A stretch of 64,000 nt of DNA from Candidatus Aphodovivens avistercoris. Its GTDB lineage: Bacteria; Actinomycetota; Coriobacteriia; Coriobacteriales; Eggerthellaceae. A program made the position numbers and the translations under genes. This document shows, in pieces, positions 24,881 through 33,910 of the stretch; within the stretch, counting starts at the first letter, position 1; the number at the start of each line of letters is the position of its first letter. Below the pieces are notes generated by a model. It made no database searches, was not told the origin of the DNA, and saw only the letters and a list, made by a program, of their open reading frames with translations. Location of the stretch: assembly GCA_018710945.1 (NCBI GenBank), contig DVIW01000032.1:1-64000 (forward strand), written 5' to 3'.

Positions 24881-25441
24881 CTATGCGCCGCGCTCTCCTT
24901 CCGCCGCAGCAGCGGAACGCTCCGCCGTCTGGAACGCCGCCGGAGCGCCTTCTGGCTGCCGATCCCCCATCACCAGGCGCTCGAAGTTGCGCAGCAGCAG
25001 CGTGTGGGGCAGGTCCTGCTCCACCAGCGGCTGCAGCAGGTAGGCCGTCATCCCCAGGAAATGCGCGCCCAGAACGTCGGTGACCAGTTGGTCGCCTATC
25101 ACCACGGTCTCCGCCCGCTTCGCGCCGATCTTGCGCAGCGCTGCCAGAAACGCCGGCGGCAGGGGCTTCACCGCCTTCGCCACGATGGGCAGCTCCAGCC
25201 GTTCGGCCAGATGGTAGACGCCCTCGTGCCAGTTGTTCGACACCAGGCAGAACGCCAGCCCCGCCTCGCGCGCGCGGGCCAGCCACGCCGCCACGTCGGC
25301 AGGCACCTCGTGGGTGTCGCGCGTGAGGATGGTGTTGTCCACGTCCATCAGCACCGACGTAAACCCGCATCCCGCCAGGTCACGCTCGATGTCGATGCGC
25401 GTGATGCGCGAGAAGTATCTGTCCGGTTTCAGAAACGGCAT
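24881..25441 (-). CDS. YqeG-family HAD phosphatase
   Basis: A 186-residue HAD IIIA-type phosphatase: VLMDVDNTILTRDT (nucleophile and acid Asp), FCLVSNNW (motif II), KPLPPAFLAAL (motif III lysine) and VVIGDQLVTDVLGAHFLG (motif IV). Homologues in Firmicutes (YqeG) precede yqeH and aroE; one in yeast dephosphorylates phosphatidylglycerophosphate, and that lipid role is possible here. Of two adjacent ATGs the second (25441) has better spacing from GGAGG. Confidence 0.88.
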   Translation of the reverse strand: MPFLKPDRYFSRITRIDIERDLAGCGFTSVLMDVDNTILTRDTHEVPADVAAWLARAREAGLAFCLVSNNWHEGVYHLAERLELPIVAKAVKPLPPAFLAALRKIGAKRAETVVIGDQLVTDVLGAHFLGMTAYLLQPLVEQDLPHTLLLRNFERLVMGDRQPEGAPAAFQTAERSAAAAEGERGA

Positions 25442-25510
25442 CATGCCCCTCCCATGAAGCGGCGCGCGTCCCGGATGGCAGCACGCCCCGCGCAGCGGGC
25501 TGCGCACGCC

Positions 25511-26686
25511 TTACTGCAGGTGTTCGGCAATGGCGGCCTGATGCTCGTCGTAGGTCTTGCTGAACGCATACTCGGTCTCGCCGGCATCGTTGGTCCAGAA
25601 GATGAAGTAGTAATAACCCTCGTAGTCGCTCGCGGGAGCACACACCGCCTGCAAGCAGTCAAGGCTCGGCGAGCAGATGGGCGTAGGCGGCAGGCCGGCG
25701 TTGTTGTAGGTGCTGTAGGGAGTGTCGGAATGGACCTCCTCGGCAGAAGGATCATGCCCCACCTCGTACGCCGTCGTCGCGTCCGACTGCAAGAACCCGA
25801 ACGTCTCCTGGTTGTCGGGGCTCAAGCGATTGTAGAACACCGCGGCCACCTGGGAGCGGATCTGCTCGCTGCCGCTGGATTCCTTCTCCACGACGGAGGC
25901 CAGCTTCAGCGCGTCGTAGGGGGTCAGCCCCAGGCTCTGCGGGTACGAGAAGTCCAGCGTCGCGATCTCGTCCTGGTACTGCTGCAGCATCAGGCGGACG
26001 AGCGACTCGGCCGTGGCGTCATCGGCCACCTCGTAGGTCTTGGGGAACAGGTAGCCCTCCAGGCTGTTGGTGCCGGCATCGGCCAGGAAGGGGAAGTCGG
26101 CCGCATAGACGCTCGCGTCGGACGCGGCGGCGGTGAACTGCTCGGCGGTGATGCGCCCCTCAGTGTTCTCCTGCACCGCCTGGGCGATCTGCGCCAAAGT
26201 GTAGCCTTCGGGGATGGTCAGGCCGCCGGCGATGACGTTGGGGCCGGACACCATCAGATCCACGATCTCCTCGACGGTCATCCCGCCGGTCAGCTCGTAG
26301 GTGCCGGGCTTCAGCTGCATGGCGGCGTTCTGCGCGTTCACGGCGTTGGTGAAGTCGCCCGCGTTGCCGATGACGCCCGCCTCCGCCAGCTGGTCGCCGA
26401 TGGCGCCGGCGCCGGAACCTTCCGCCACCTCGATCTGGACCGTCTGCCCCTCGGCGAGCGTGGCCTGGCCGGAACAGCCGCGCAGAAGCGTCACGGCGCC
26501 GAAGATGAGGGCGGCCACCACGATCAGCGCCACCACCACGGCGATGATGGCGGGCGCCTTGCTGCGCTTCGGGCGGATGTAGCTGGTGTCGTAGGTGCGG
26601 AACATCTTGTCGCCGCGCGCATGGGCCGAGCGGGCGGCGTGGTTGGGTCGCTGCGAGTAGGTGATCTGCCGTTTGCGCAGAGCCAT
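25511..26686 (-). CDS. mltG: Endolytic murein transglycosylase
   Basis: MltG cuts nascent glycan strands at the membrane and sets glycan length. The 391-residue protein has an N-terminal basic cytoplasmic part, one membrane helix (about 43-68, IIAVVVALIVVAALIFGAV), a LysM-like subdomain with PGTYELTGGMT and TIPEGYTLAQIAQ, and the catalytic YceG domain: LEGYLFPKTYEV, LASVVEKESS with the catalytic Glu, VFYNRL, LQSDATTAYEVG and YNNAGLPPTPI. It follows ruvX by 9 bp. Confidence 0.95.
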   Translation of the reverse strand: MALRKRQITYSQRPNHAARSAHARGDKMFRTYDTSYIRPKRSKAPAIIAVVVALIVVAALIFGAVTLLRGCSGQATLAEGQTVQIEVAEGSGAGAIGDQLAEAGVIGNAGDFTNAVNAQNAAMQLKPGTYELTGGMTVEEIVDLMVSGPNVIAGGLTIPEGYTLAQIAQAVQENTEGRITAEQFTAAASDASVYAADFPFLADAGTNSLEGYLFPKTYEVADDATAESLVRLMLQQYQDEIATLDFSYPQSLGLTPYDALKLASVVEKESSGSEQIRSQVAAVFYNRLSPDNQETFGFLQSDATTAYEVGHDPSAEEVHSDTPYSTYNNAGLPPTPICSPSLDCLQAVCAPASDYEGYYYFIFWTNDAGETEYAFSKTYDEHQAAIAEHLQ

Positions 26687-26695
26687 GGACGCTCC

Positions 26696-27118
26696 TTATG
26701 GTTCGGGATTTCGGCGCGCGTCAAGCCACGCCTGCAGGAACATACTCGCCGCTATCATATCCACTTTGCCGCGCATCTGCTTTTCGCTGAGTCCCTTTTC
26801 ACGCAAACTACGTTTGGCCGCAGCGGAACTCAGCCGCTCATCGGCGAACGCATGGGGAATGCCGCACGTCGCGCTGATCTGGGCCGCTGCGGCGCGAATG
26901 CGCTCAGCCTGCGGCCCTTCCTCGCCCGCCAGCGTCAGCGGCAGCCCGCACAGCAGAAGCTCGGGCTCCCAGTCCTCCAGCACGCGGCGGAACGTCTTGG
27001 CGCAGGCCAGCACCTCGGCCGCCGGCAGCACGCACACCGGACTGGCCACGCGCTCGCCAGGGTCGCACACCGCCACCCCCACGCGCACTTCCCCGATGTC
27101 AAGCGCAAGTATTCTCAT
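26696..27118 (-). CDS. ruvX: Putative pre-16S rRNA nuclease / Holliday junction resolvase RuvX (YqgF)
   Basis: The 140-residue RNase H-fold protein has the acidic residues [22 protein letters not shown] and KVDMIAASMFLQ. In E. coli YqgF trims the 5' end of 16S rRNA; in mycobacteria RuvX resolves Holliday junctions. It lies between alaS and mltG, the conserved order. Confidence 0.93.
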   Translation of the reverse strand: MRILALDIGEVRVGVAVCDPGERVASPVCVLPAAEVLACAKTFRRVLEDWEPELLLCGLPLTLAGEEGPQAERIRAAAAQISATCGIPHAFADERLSSAAAKRSLREKGLSEKQMRGKVDMIAASMFLQAWLDARRNPEP

Positions 27119-27202
27119 CCGGTCCTTTTTTCACGCAGGTCGTTCACAACGTCAGCGAGGGGCGCTGATGCGCCCCGCAGCGTCGGCCCGTTGCGACAGC
27201 TG

Positions 27203-29851
27203 TTAAGCCGTCGCAACCAACAGTTCGCGCGCCGCTTCCAGCGCCGCGTCCATGCCGGAGGCGTCCTTGCCGCCTGCCTGGGCCATCGTCGGCTTGCCGC
27301 CGCCGCCGCCCTTGATGTTGCCCGCGATGGCCTTGATGACCGCGCCGGCGTTGAAGCCCGCGGCCACCGCCTCGTCGGTGCCGGCCGCCATGATGACGGG
27401 CTTGCCGTCGTTCACCGTGCCGATGACGCACGCGCCCGGCTTCGGCAGACGCGCGCGCAGGATGTCCCACGCGTTGCGCAGCCCGCCGGTGTCCATGCCG
27501 TCGATGCGCGTGACCACCACCGGGTAGCCCGCCGCCGCATCCACGACGTCCTTCAGGTGCGCGGCCATGTCGCCCTCGGCCGCGGCCTGCTTCACCTTCT
27601 TCTGCTCGGCCTCGAAGTCCTTGATGGCGGCCAGGTTCGCCGCCGTGCGCTCGGCCACCTGCAGCGGCTTCACCTTCAGCGCGGCCGCGGCAGCCTTCAG
27701 CTCGGCCTCGAAGCGGTTCACGTATGCCAGGGCGTCGTAGCTGGTCACCGCCTCGATGCGGCGCAGATTCGCGCCCACGCTGCTCTCGGAGACGATCTTC
27801 ACGAAGCCGATCTCGGCCGTGTTGGCCACATGGCAGCCGCCGCACAGCTCGCGCGAGAACGCGCCGGCCTCCACCACGCGCACGGTGTCGCCGTATTTCT
27901 CGCCAAACAGCGCCGTCACGCCGGAGGCGCGGGCCTCATCAAGCGAGGTCCCGTAGATGCTCATCGGCGTGGCCTTCATGATCTCGTCGTTCGCCACGCG
28001 CTCGATCTCCGCCAGCTGCTCGGGCGCAACGGCCTCGAAGTGCGTGAAGTCGAAGCGCAGGCGGTCGGGACCCACGTAGGAACCCGCCTGCTTCACGTGG
28101 TCGCCGAGCACCTGGCGCAGCGTCGCGTGCAGGATGTGCGTGGCAGTGTGGTTGCGCGTGACGCGGGCGCGGCGCTTGGCCTCCACCGCGGCCGTGACGG
28201 CATCGCCCACCGAAACGGCGCCATCCAGCACCTTCACCACGTGGCACACCAGGCCCTTCTCGGGCGCCTTGGTGTCAACCACGTCGGCCACCAGCCCGGC
28301 TTCGGACGCGATGGCGCCGGTGTCGCCCACCTCGCCGCCCATCTCGGCGTAGAACGGGGTGGCGTCCAGCACGATCTCGCCCTCGTCGCCCGCCGCAAGC
28401 GCTTCAACGCGCGCGCCGTCCTTGACGAGCGCGACGACCGTCGCCTCGGCCTCAAGCTGGCCGTAGCCGACGAACCGGGTGGCGCCCACCTCTTTCAGGA
28501 TGTCAGCGTGCACGCCGCCGTAGGTGCTCCAGGCCGCCTCGGCGTCGTCCTTGGTGGCGGCGCGGGCGCGCTCGCGCTGCTGCTCCATGCACGCCGCGAA
28601 CCCGTCATGGTCCACCGCGATGCCGCGCTCGGCGCAGATCTCCTCGGTGATCTCGATGGGGAAGCCGTAGGTGTCATGCAGCGTGAAGGCGGCCTCGCCG
28701 GAAAGCACCGTGCCGTCCAGCTTGGACAGCGCGTCGTCCAGGTAGGCCTGGCCCTGGCGCAGCGTTGCGCCAAAGCGCTCTTCCTCCGACAGCACCACGC
28801 GCTCCACCAGCTCGCGGTTGTCCACGATCTCGGGGTACACGTCGCCCATCTCGGCGATGATGGCCTCGATGTAGCTCTTCAGGAACGGCCCCTCGATGCC
28901 CAGCTTGTGGCCGTGCATGACGGCGCGGCGCAGCAGGCGGCGCAGCACGTAGCCGCGACCCTCGTTGGACGGCAGGATGCCGTCGGCGATCATGAACGTG
29001 ACGCTGCGGCTGTGGTCGGCCACGATGCGCAGCGACAGGTCGGCGGCGTCATCGGTCTTGTAGGTCTTGCCCGACAGCTTCTCGCCCACGGCCACCAGCC
29101 CGCGCAGCACGTCGGTGTCGTAGTTGTTCGTGACGCCCTGCATGATGGCCGCAATGCGCTCCAGGCCCATGCCGGTGTCGATGTTCTTGGTCAGAAGCGG
29201 CGCCAGCGTGCCGTCCTCCTGGCCGTCGAACTGGGTGAACACGCAGTTCCAGTACTCCAGGAAGCGGTCGCAGTCGCAGCCCGGCGCGCAGTCGGGCTTG
29301 CCGCAGCCCACCTCGGGGCCCTGATCGAAGTAGATCTCCGAGCAGGGGCCGCACGGGCCGGTGGGGCCGGCACGCCAGAAGTTGTCGCCCTCACCCAGAC
29401 GCGAGATGTGGTCCTCGGGCACGCCAAGGCCCTCCCAGATCTCGATGGTCTCGTCGTCGTCCTCGAACACGGTGAAGTACAGGCGCTCGGCGGGAAGCTT
29501 CAGCACCTCGGTGGAGAACTCCAGCGCCCAGGCGCACATCTCCTTCTTGAAGTACTTGCCGAAGCTGAAGTTGCCCAGCATCTCGAAGAAGCTCAGGTGG
29601 CGGCCCGTGGTGCCGATGATGTCGATGTCGTTGGTGCGCACGCACTTCTGCACGGTGGTGGTGCCCACGTAGGCGGGGTCGAGCTCCTTAGTGTGCAGGA
29701 AGTAAGGCTTGAACTGCACCATACCGGCGCTGGTGAGCAGCAGACTGGGGTCGTCGGGGATCAGCGACGAGGACGGCATGCGCTTGCAGCCCTTTTCCTC
29801 GAAGAACTTCAGGTACTTCTCGCGGATTTCCGCGGTGGTCATGTACTCCAT
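27203..29851 (-). CDS. alaS: Alanyl-tRNA synthetase
   Basis: The 882-residue enzyme charges tRNA-Ala, which it recognises by the G3:U70 pair; the tRNA-Ala at 54771 carries exactly that pair. Class II catalytic domain: SSSLIPDDPSLLLTSAGMVQF and RPCGPCSEIY-type loop, TGMGLERI; editing domain: HTATHILHATLR and CGGCHVANTAEIG zinc ligands; C-terminal DHHA1 domain with GGGGGKPTMAQAGGKD. The ATG at 29851 is used because the upstream 47 codons are not conserved in the family. First gene of the alaS-ruvX-mltG-yqeG-aroE group. Confidence 0.97.
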   Translation of the reverse strand: MEYMTTAEIREKYLKFFEEKGCKRMPSSSLIPDDPSLLLTSAGMVQFKPYFLHTKELDPAYVGTTTVQKCVRTNDIDIIGTTGRHLSFFEMLGNFSFGKYFKKEMCAWALEFSTEVLKLPAERLYFTVFEDDDETIEIWEGLGVPEDHISRLGEGDNFWRAGPTGPCGPCSEIYFDQGPEVGCGKPDCAPGCDCDRFLEYWNCVFTQFDGQEDGTLAPLLTKNIDTGMGLERIAAIMQGVTNNYDTDVLRGLVAVGEKLSGKTYKTDDAADLSLRIVADHSRSVTFMIADGILPSNEGRGYVLRRLLRRAVMHGHKLGIEGPFLKSYIEAIIAEMGDVYPEIVDNRELVERVVLSEEERFGATLRQGQAYLDDALSKLDGTVLSGEAAFTLHDTYGFPIEITEEICAERGIAVDHDGFAACMEQQRERARAATKDDAEAAWSTYGGVHADILKEVGATRFVGYGQLEAEATVVALVKDGARVEALAAGDEGEIVLDATPFYAEMGGEVGDTGAIASEAGLVADVVDTKAPEKGLVCHVVKVLDGAVSVGDAVTAAVEAKRRARVTRNHTATHILHATLRQVLGDHVKQAGSYVGPDRLRFDFTHFEAVAPEQLAEIERVANDEIMKATPMSIYGTSLDEARASGVTALFGEKYGDTVRVVEAGAFSRELCGGCHVANTAEIGFVKIVSESSVGANLRRIEAVTSYDALAYVNRFEAELKAAAAALKVKPLQVAERTAANLAAIKDFEAEQKKVKQAAAEGDMAAHLKDVVDAAAGYPVVVTRIDGMDTGGLRNAWDILRARLPKPGACVIGTVNDGKPVIMAAGTDEAVAAGFNAGAVIKAIAGNIKGGGGGKPTMAQAGGKDASGMDAALEAARELLVATA

Positions 29852-30001
29852 GCGTGCGTGCCCTTCTCTAATGCGTCCAAGCGCCCCTTGGCGCCACATT
29901 CCACCGTCAAACGCGCAAAGCCCGCTGTCCCCAGGCAGAGAAGCGCCCGGCGATGAGGCCGGGCGATGCGAAGATGCGGTTTCGTCCGCCACCGTGCCGC
30001 C

Positions 30002-31315
30002 TCACCGTCGCGGCTTGCGGATGCGGTGCCGGGCGTGCGCTTTGCGCTCTTCGATGCGCGCCATGGCGGCGGAGGCGTCGGGGTGGGGCGCGGTCACGTC
30101 CGCAAGGGGATCCACCGCGTCGCCCTCGGACGGCGTTCCCTTGAAGAACACGCCGTCCTCCGACACCAGCTGCCGACCGGTGCGCTTCTCGAAATAATAC
30201 ACGAAAACCGACTTCATCACGGCCACGGCGGGAATCGACACCAACATGCCGAATATCGAGCCCACCAGCCCGCTCATGGCGCCGCCGACGGCCGATCCGG
30301 CCAGCAACGCGATGAGCGTAAGCGCCGGGTGCACGTCCACCGAGTTCGCCATGATCTTCGGCGAGACGAAGGTGTAGACGATCTGCTGGATGGCCACGGT
30401 GCCCACCAAGGCGATGACGGCGGCCAGCGGGCTGACGAACACGCCCACCACGGCGGCCAACGCGCCGCCCAGCCACGGGCCCACCACGGGAATGATGTTC
30501 ATCAGGCCGGTGATGACGCCCAGAGCGGCGTAGTTGGGGATGCCCAAAACGGCGAAGCACACGCCGCAGCCCACGGCGATGATGGCGCACTGGATGAGGG
30601 TAGCCTTGATGTAGCCGCCCATCACGCGCGTGAACGTGACGTGCAGCATCTCCAGGTCCTCCTGGCGGCGCGGCCCGGCGAGGCGCTTGCACTCGCGGCC
30701 GAGCGCCGGCAGCTCCATGAGGATCCAGAATGCCACCACCAGCCCGAAGCCGATGGCCAGCAGGCTGTTCGCGATGCCCGTGCCCAGCGCGATGGCGCCC
30801 GAGGCCCCCTCGCTGGCGAACTGCGTCACCCACGCGCCCACCGACGACAAGGCGTCGTTGAACCACTGGCGCACCGTCTCGTTCTGCATGAGGTCGGAAT
30901 AGCGCTCGTAGAGCGCGTTGCCCCAGTCCATGATGCTTTGGATGTAGCCGGGGACGCTCTCGATGAGGTTGGCGAACTGTCCGCCGAAGCCGAATGCCGG
31001 CGAGAACATCAAAAAGCTCAGCGCGCCCAGCACCAAGAACATGGCCACGTAGGCGATGGCGGTGCCCGCTCCGCGGTTGACGCCCCACTTCTCCAGGCCG
31101 TTCACGATGCCGCGCAGGCAGAACACGATGATGACGGTCCAGATGACCACGCCCATGGGGGTGGAGAGGACCTTCAGCAGGTAGACGACCACAGCGGCCA
31201 GCAGGATGGCGCCCACCGCCGTCCACACGCCCAGGAAGCGGCGGCGCGCCTTCAGCGCGCGGGCCTGCACGTCAGGGGGAAGAAGCTCCAGCTCGGGAAG
31301 GTTCAGCTCGCGCAT
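30002..31315 (-). CDS. AI-2E family transporter (PerM/TqsA type)
   Basis: A 437-residue polytopic membrane protein with about eight helices in the DUF20 arrangement: two near the N-terminus (about 30-75), a large amphipathic segment, then the conserved GYIKATLIQCAIIAVGC, NIIPVVGPWLGG and PALTLIALLAGSAVGGAMSG motifs. Family members export AI-2 or act as sodium/proton antiporters, so no substrate is assigned. The charged C-terminus is likely cytoplasmic. It starts 18 bp after the DUF948 gene. Confidence 0.87.
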   Translation of the reverse strand: MRELNLPELELLPPDVQARALKARRRFLGVWTAVGAILLAAVVVYLLKVLSTPMGVVIWTVIIVFCLRGIVNGLEKWGVNRGAGTAIAYVAMFLVLGALSFLMFSPAFGFGGQFANLIESVPGYIQSIMDWGNALYERYSDLMQNETVRQWFNDALSSVGAWVTQFASEGASGAIALGTGIANSLLAIGFGLVVAFWILMELPALGRECKRLAGPRRQEDLEMLHVTFTRVMGGYIKATLIQCAIIAVGCGVCFAVLGIPNYAALGVITGLMNIIPVVGPWLGGALAAVVGVFVSPLAAVIALVGTVAIQQIVYTFVSPKIMANSVDVHPALTLIALLAGSAVGGAMSGLVGSIFGMLVSIPAVAVMKSVFVYYFEKRTGRQLVSEDGVFFKGTPSEGDAVDPLADVTAPHPDASAAMARIEERKAHARHRIRKPRR

Positions 31316-31333
31316 CGTCGTCGCTTTCCGCGC

Positions 31334-32053
31334 CTAGGGGCGCGCGGGCTCGGGCGCCGCGGCGTCATCGGCTGCGGCGGGCGCAGGGTCAGCGGCGACG
31401 TCGGCAGCGTCGGCTGCGGGCTTGGCGCCGTAGGTGAAGTAGCCGTCTTGGGCAGCGGCCGAGGCGGCGGACTGTTCGGGCGCAGGCTCAGCCGCGGGCT
31501 CGGATTCAGCAGCCGGCTCTTCCTGGCGCGCCCGCTCGATGCGTTCCACGGCGCCACGGCGCTTCTCGGCGCGCTGGCGCTCTTCGGCGGCGGCGCGCTC
31601 CTGCTCGGCGCGCTGGTCGCCGAGGGCCATCGACTCGGTGCTAGCGGCGCGGCCCTTGAAGGCCCCGCGCACCTTGCCCGCCACGTTGCTCACCAGATCC
31701 ATCGGCGCGCTGGCGATGGCGTCCACCGTCGAGACCGTGGACGACACCGTTTCGGTCATCTCGCCCACGTCCTCCAGGATCTGGTCGAGACGCATGATCT
31801 CCAGGTTGGCGGCGTCCACCGTCAGCGACACGCGGTCGACCAGCGGGTCGAGCTTCTTCGCTGCGGGCTCAAGCGAGGCGGTGATGCTCTCCACGTGGGC
31901 AAGCGTGGGCTCCACCTGCTTCTTCACTTCCTCGACCGTCTGGCGCGCGCGGCGCGCGGTCATGACCATCTCGATGATGAGCCAGATGAGGGCGATGCCC
32001 ACCAGCACGAACACGACGGGCAATGCGATGCCGATGATTTCGCTGAATTCCAT
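31334..32053 (-). CDS. DUF948-domain membrane protein
   Basis: The 239-residue protein has one N-terminal membrane helix (IIGIALPVVFVLVGIALIWL), then a coiled region of DUF948 type (VKKQVEPTLAHVESITASLEP, LEDVGEMTETVSSTVS), an Ala/Glu-rich charged part and a disordered Pro/Ala tail. The role is unknown; in actinobacteria the family sits between rarA and alaS, as here. Confidence 0.82.
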   Translation of the reverse strand: MEFSEIIGIALPVVFVLVGIALIWLIIEMVMTARRARQTVEEVKKQVEPTLAHVESITASLEPAAKKLDPLVDRVSLTVDAANLEIMRLDQILEDVGEMTETVSSTVSTVDAIASAPMDLVSNVAGKVRGAFKGRAASTESMALGDQRAEQERAAAEERQRAEKRRGAVERIERARQEEPAAESEPAAEPAPEQSAASAAAQDGYFTYGAKPAADAADVAADPAPAAADDAAAPEPARP

Positions 32054-32157
32054 GATGAGCCTCCTGATCGCTCGGAGCCTTCACTATAGCACGTCCGGCG
32101 GCTACCGGCCGCCTGCGCGCGCCATCCTCCGGCAACCATCCGGCAACGGATTCCGCG

Positions 32158-33552
32158 CTAGGAGACGCCGCCTTCGCCCGCCGTCGCGTCCGGGGCGGCA
32201 GCGGGCCCGCCCGCTGCGCCGGGCCGGGCCGCACCGCCGCGCCGGGCAACACGATCGCGTGCCGTCGCGTCGGCGCGGTAGGCCGCCCAGCCGCGGTCGC
32301 TGGAGCGGTAGAAGCAGCCGCGCTCCAGCCCATCGGGCAGGTAGGGCTGCTCCACCCAGCCGCCGGGGTAGTCGTGCGGGTACAGATAGGCGCCGTAGTC
32401 CTTCGAGCCGGGACGGTGCCGATCGCGCAGGTGGTCGGGCACGGCGCGGGCCGGGCCGTTGCGCACTTCGGACAGGGCGGCGTCGATGCCGGCCTCTGCG
32501 GCGTTGCTCTTCGGGGCCAGCGCCAGGTAGATGGCCGCCTGCGCCAGGTTGATGCGGCACTCGGGGTAGCCGATCACCTCCGCCGAGCGGAACGCCGCCT
32601 CGGCCACCAGAAGCGCCTGCGGGTCGGCGTTGCCGATGTCTTCCGACGCGGCGATGAACATGCGCCGCGCGATGAACTTCGGGTCCTCGCCGCCGTCGAT
32701 CATGCGCGCCAGCCAGTACAGCGCGGCGTCGGGGTCGCTGCCGCGCATCGACTTGATGAACGCCGAGATGACGTCGTAGTGCATGTCCTTGTTCTTGTCG
32801 TAGGGCAGGTTGCGGTGCGGCACGGCGGCGCGCACGGCGTCCTCGCCGATGACGGCGGGCGCCTCGGGCGTTCCCTCCGCCACCATGCCGGCGGCCAGCT
32901 CCAACGTGGTAAGGGCGCCGCGCCCGTCGCCGCCCGCCAGAAGCACGATGGCCGCGCGGGCCGCGTCGTCCAGGCGGTAGCGCCCCGCCAGGCCGCGCTC
33001 ATCGGCCAGCGCATGGTCCAAAAGCAGCGACACGTCGTCGTCGGAGAGGCTGCGCAGCTCCACCACGCGCGAGCGCGACAGCAGCGCCGAGTTCACCTCG
33101 AAGTAGGGGTTCTCCGTGGTCGCGCCCACCAGCACCACCACACGGTCCTCCACCGCGTGCAGAAGCGCGTCTTGCTGGCTGCGGTTGAAGCGGTGGATCT
33201 CGTCTACGAACAGGATGGTACGCCCGCCCGACAAAGCCAGGCGCTTCTCGGCGGCGCTTATCTCGCGCCGCAGGTCGGACACCGTGCCGCCAATGGCCGA
33301 CACCTCCACGAACGCGGCCTTGGTGGCCTGCGCTATGACGTGCGCGATGGAGGTCTTGCCCGTGCCGGCCGGCCCGTACAGGATCACCGAGCTCAGGCGG
33401 TCCTGCTCGATGGCGGTGCGCAGCCAGCTGCCCGGCCCCACGGCCTCGCCCTGGCCCACCAGCTCGTCCAAGGTGCGCGGGCGCATGCGCACGGCAAGCG
33501 GCGCCACGTCCTGGCGCGCCTGTTTCTCTATTTCAGTGAAGAGCGTTTCCAT
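32158..33552 (-). CDS. rarA: Replication-associated recombination protein A (AAA+ ATPase)
   Basis: RarA/MgsA acts at stalled forks with SSB. The 464-residue protein begins METLFTEIEK, has MRPRTLDELVGQ, Walker A GPAGTGKTS, Walker B FVDEIHRFN, sensor 1 GATTENPYFE, and the C-terminal tetramerisation domain SMRGSDPDAALYWLARM, ASEDIGNADPQ, YPHDYPGGWVEQ. A low-complexity Gly/Ala/Arg end follows. An ATG three codons earlier (33561) is an alternative; neither has a strong ribosome binding site. A structured RNA candidate lies directly upstream. Confidence 0.93.
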   Translation of the reverse strand: METLFTEIEKQARQDVAPLAVRMRPRTLDELVGQGEAVGPGSWLRTAIEQDRLSSVILYGPAGTGKTSIAHVIAQATKAAFVEVSAIGGTVSDLRREISAAEKRLALSGGRTILFVDEIHRFNRSQQDALLHAVEDRVVVLVGATTENPYFEVNSALLSRSRVVELRSLSDDDVSLLLDHALADERGLAGRYRLDDAARAAIVLLAGGDGRGALTTLELAAGMVAEGTPEAPAVIGEDAVRAAVPHRNLPYDKNKDMHYDVISAFIKSMRGSDPDAALYWLARMIDGGEDPKFIARRMFIAASEDIGNADPQALLVAEAAFRSAEVIGYPECRINLAQAAIYLALAPKSNAAEAGIDAALSEVRNGPARAVPDHLRDRHRPGSKDYGAYLYPHDYPGGWVEQPYLPDGLERGCFYRSSDRGWAAYRADATARDRVARRGGAARPGAAGGPAAAPDATAGEGGVS

Positions 33553-33572
33553 GAATGGCATGGTACCACACG

Positions 33573-33752
33573 AAGCAGAAGCCCCACCCCCGGCCAGAAG
33601 GATGAACCCACCTCGAAAGGTGGGTGCTCGCAGCTCGCTTCCCGGCTTTCGCATCAACGGATGCGAATCTCCGTTCCCCGCGCTATCTTGAGCTCCCTTG
33701 TGCTGAAACGTCGGTCCATCGCAAAAATGTGGCTGCGAGGGTGGAACCTGCT
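33573..33752 (-). ncRNA. Candidate structured RNA upstream of rarA, 6S RNA-like
   Basis: On the minus strand the ends pair over about 15 bp (33739-33753 with 33573-33589, with a 2-nt bulge). Next come CTCGCAGC with its complement (33732-33739 / 33627-33634), a UUCG-capped 8-bp hairpin at 33606-33625 on the 3' side, and an 8-bp hairpin at 33648-33667. A TATACT (33757-33762) would start transcription at the first paired base. Size (about 180 nt), a long closing stem and the rarA-type neighbour, which I recall for 6S RNA in some Gram-positives, suggest 6S RNA. No U-run follows. The family assignment is uncertain. Confidence 0.42.
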
Positions 33753-33910
33753 TTTGAGTATAGGGCCTGCCAAGGCAAAGAAAAGTCTTGACATGCGCCA
33801 GCGCGCTGGGGAAGATGAAGGAACATGCGGACTGCGCCCAACCGGCACCGCATCCGGTTCCGGTGCCGCTCCGTCCAGTGCGCCCGCGCCGCCGGCGCGT
33901 CCAGCGCGCC

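Noticed and set aside
24323-29956. 1877-codon plus-strand open frame over aroE to alaS
   Set aside because: It runs antisense through at least six clearly functional genes; its His/Arg/Ala-rich translation is the usual shadow in GC-rich DNA.
33732-33753. T-box-like GAGGGTGGAACC on the plus strand
   Set aside because: The motif resembles a T-box antiterminator, but no terminator and no plus-strand gene follows; the bases are explained as one side of the closing stem of a minus-strand structured RNA.
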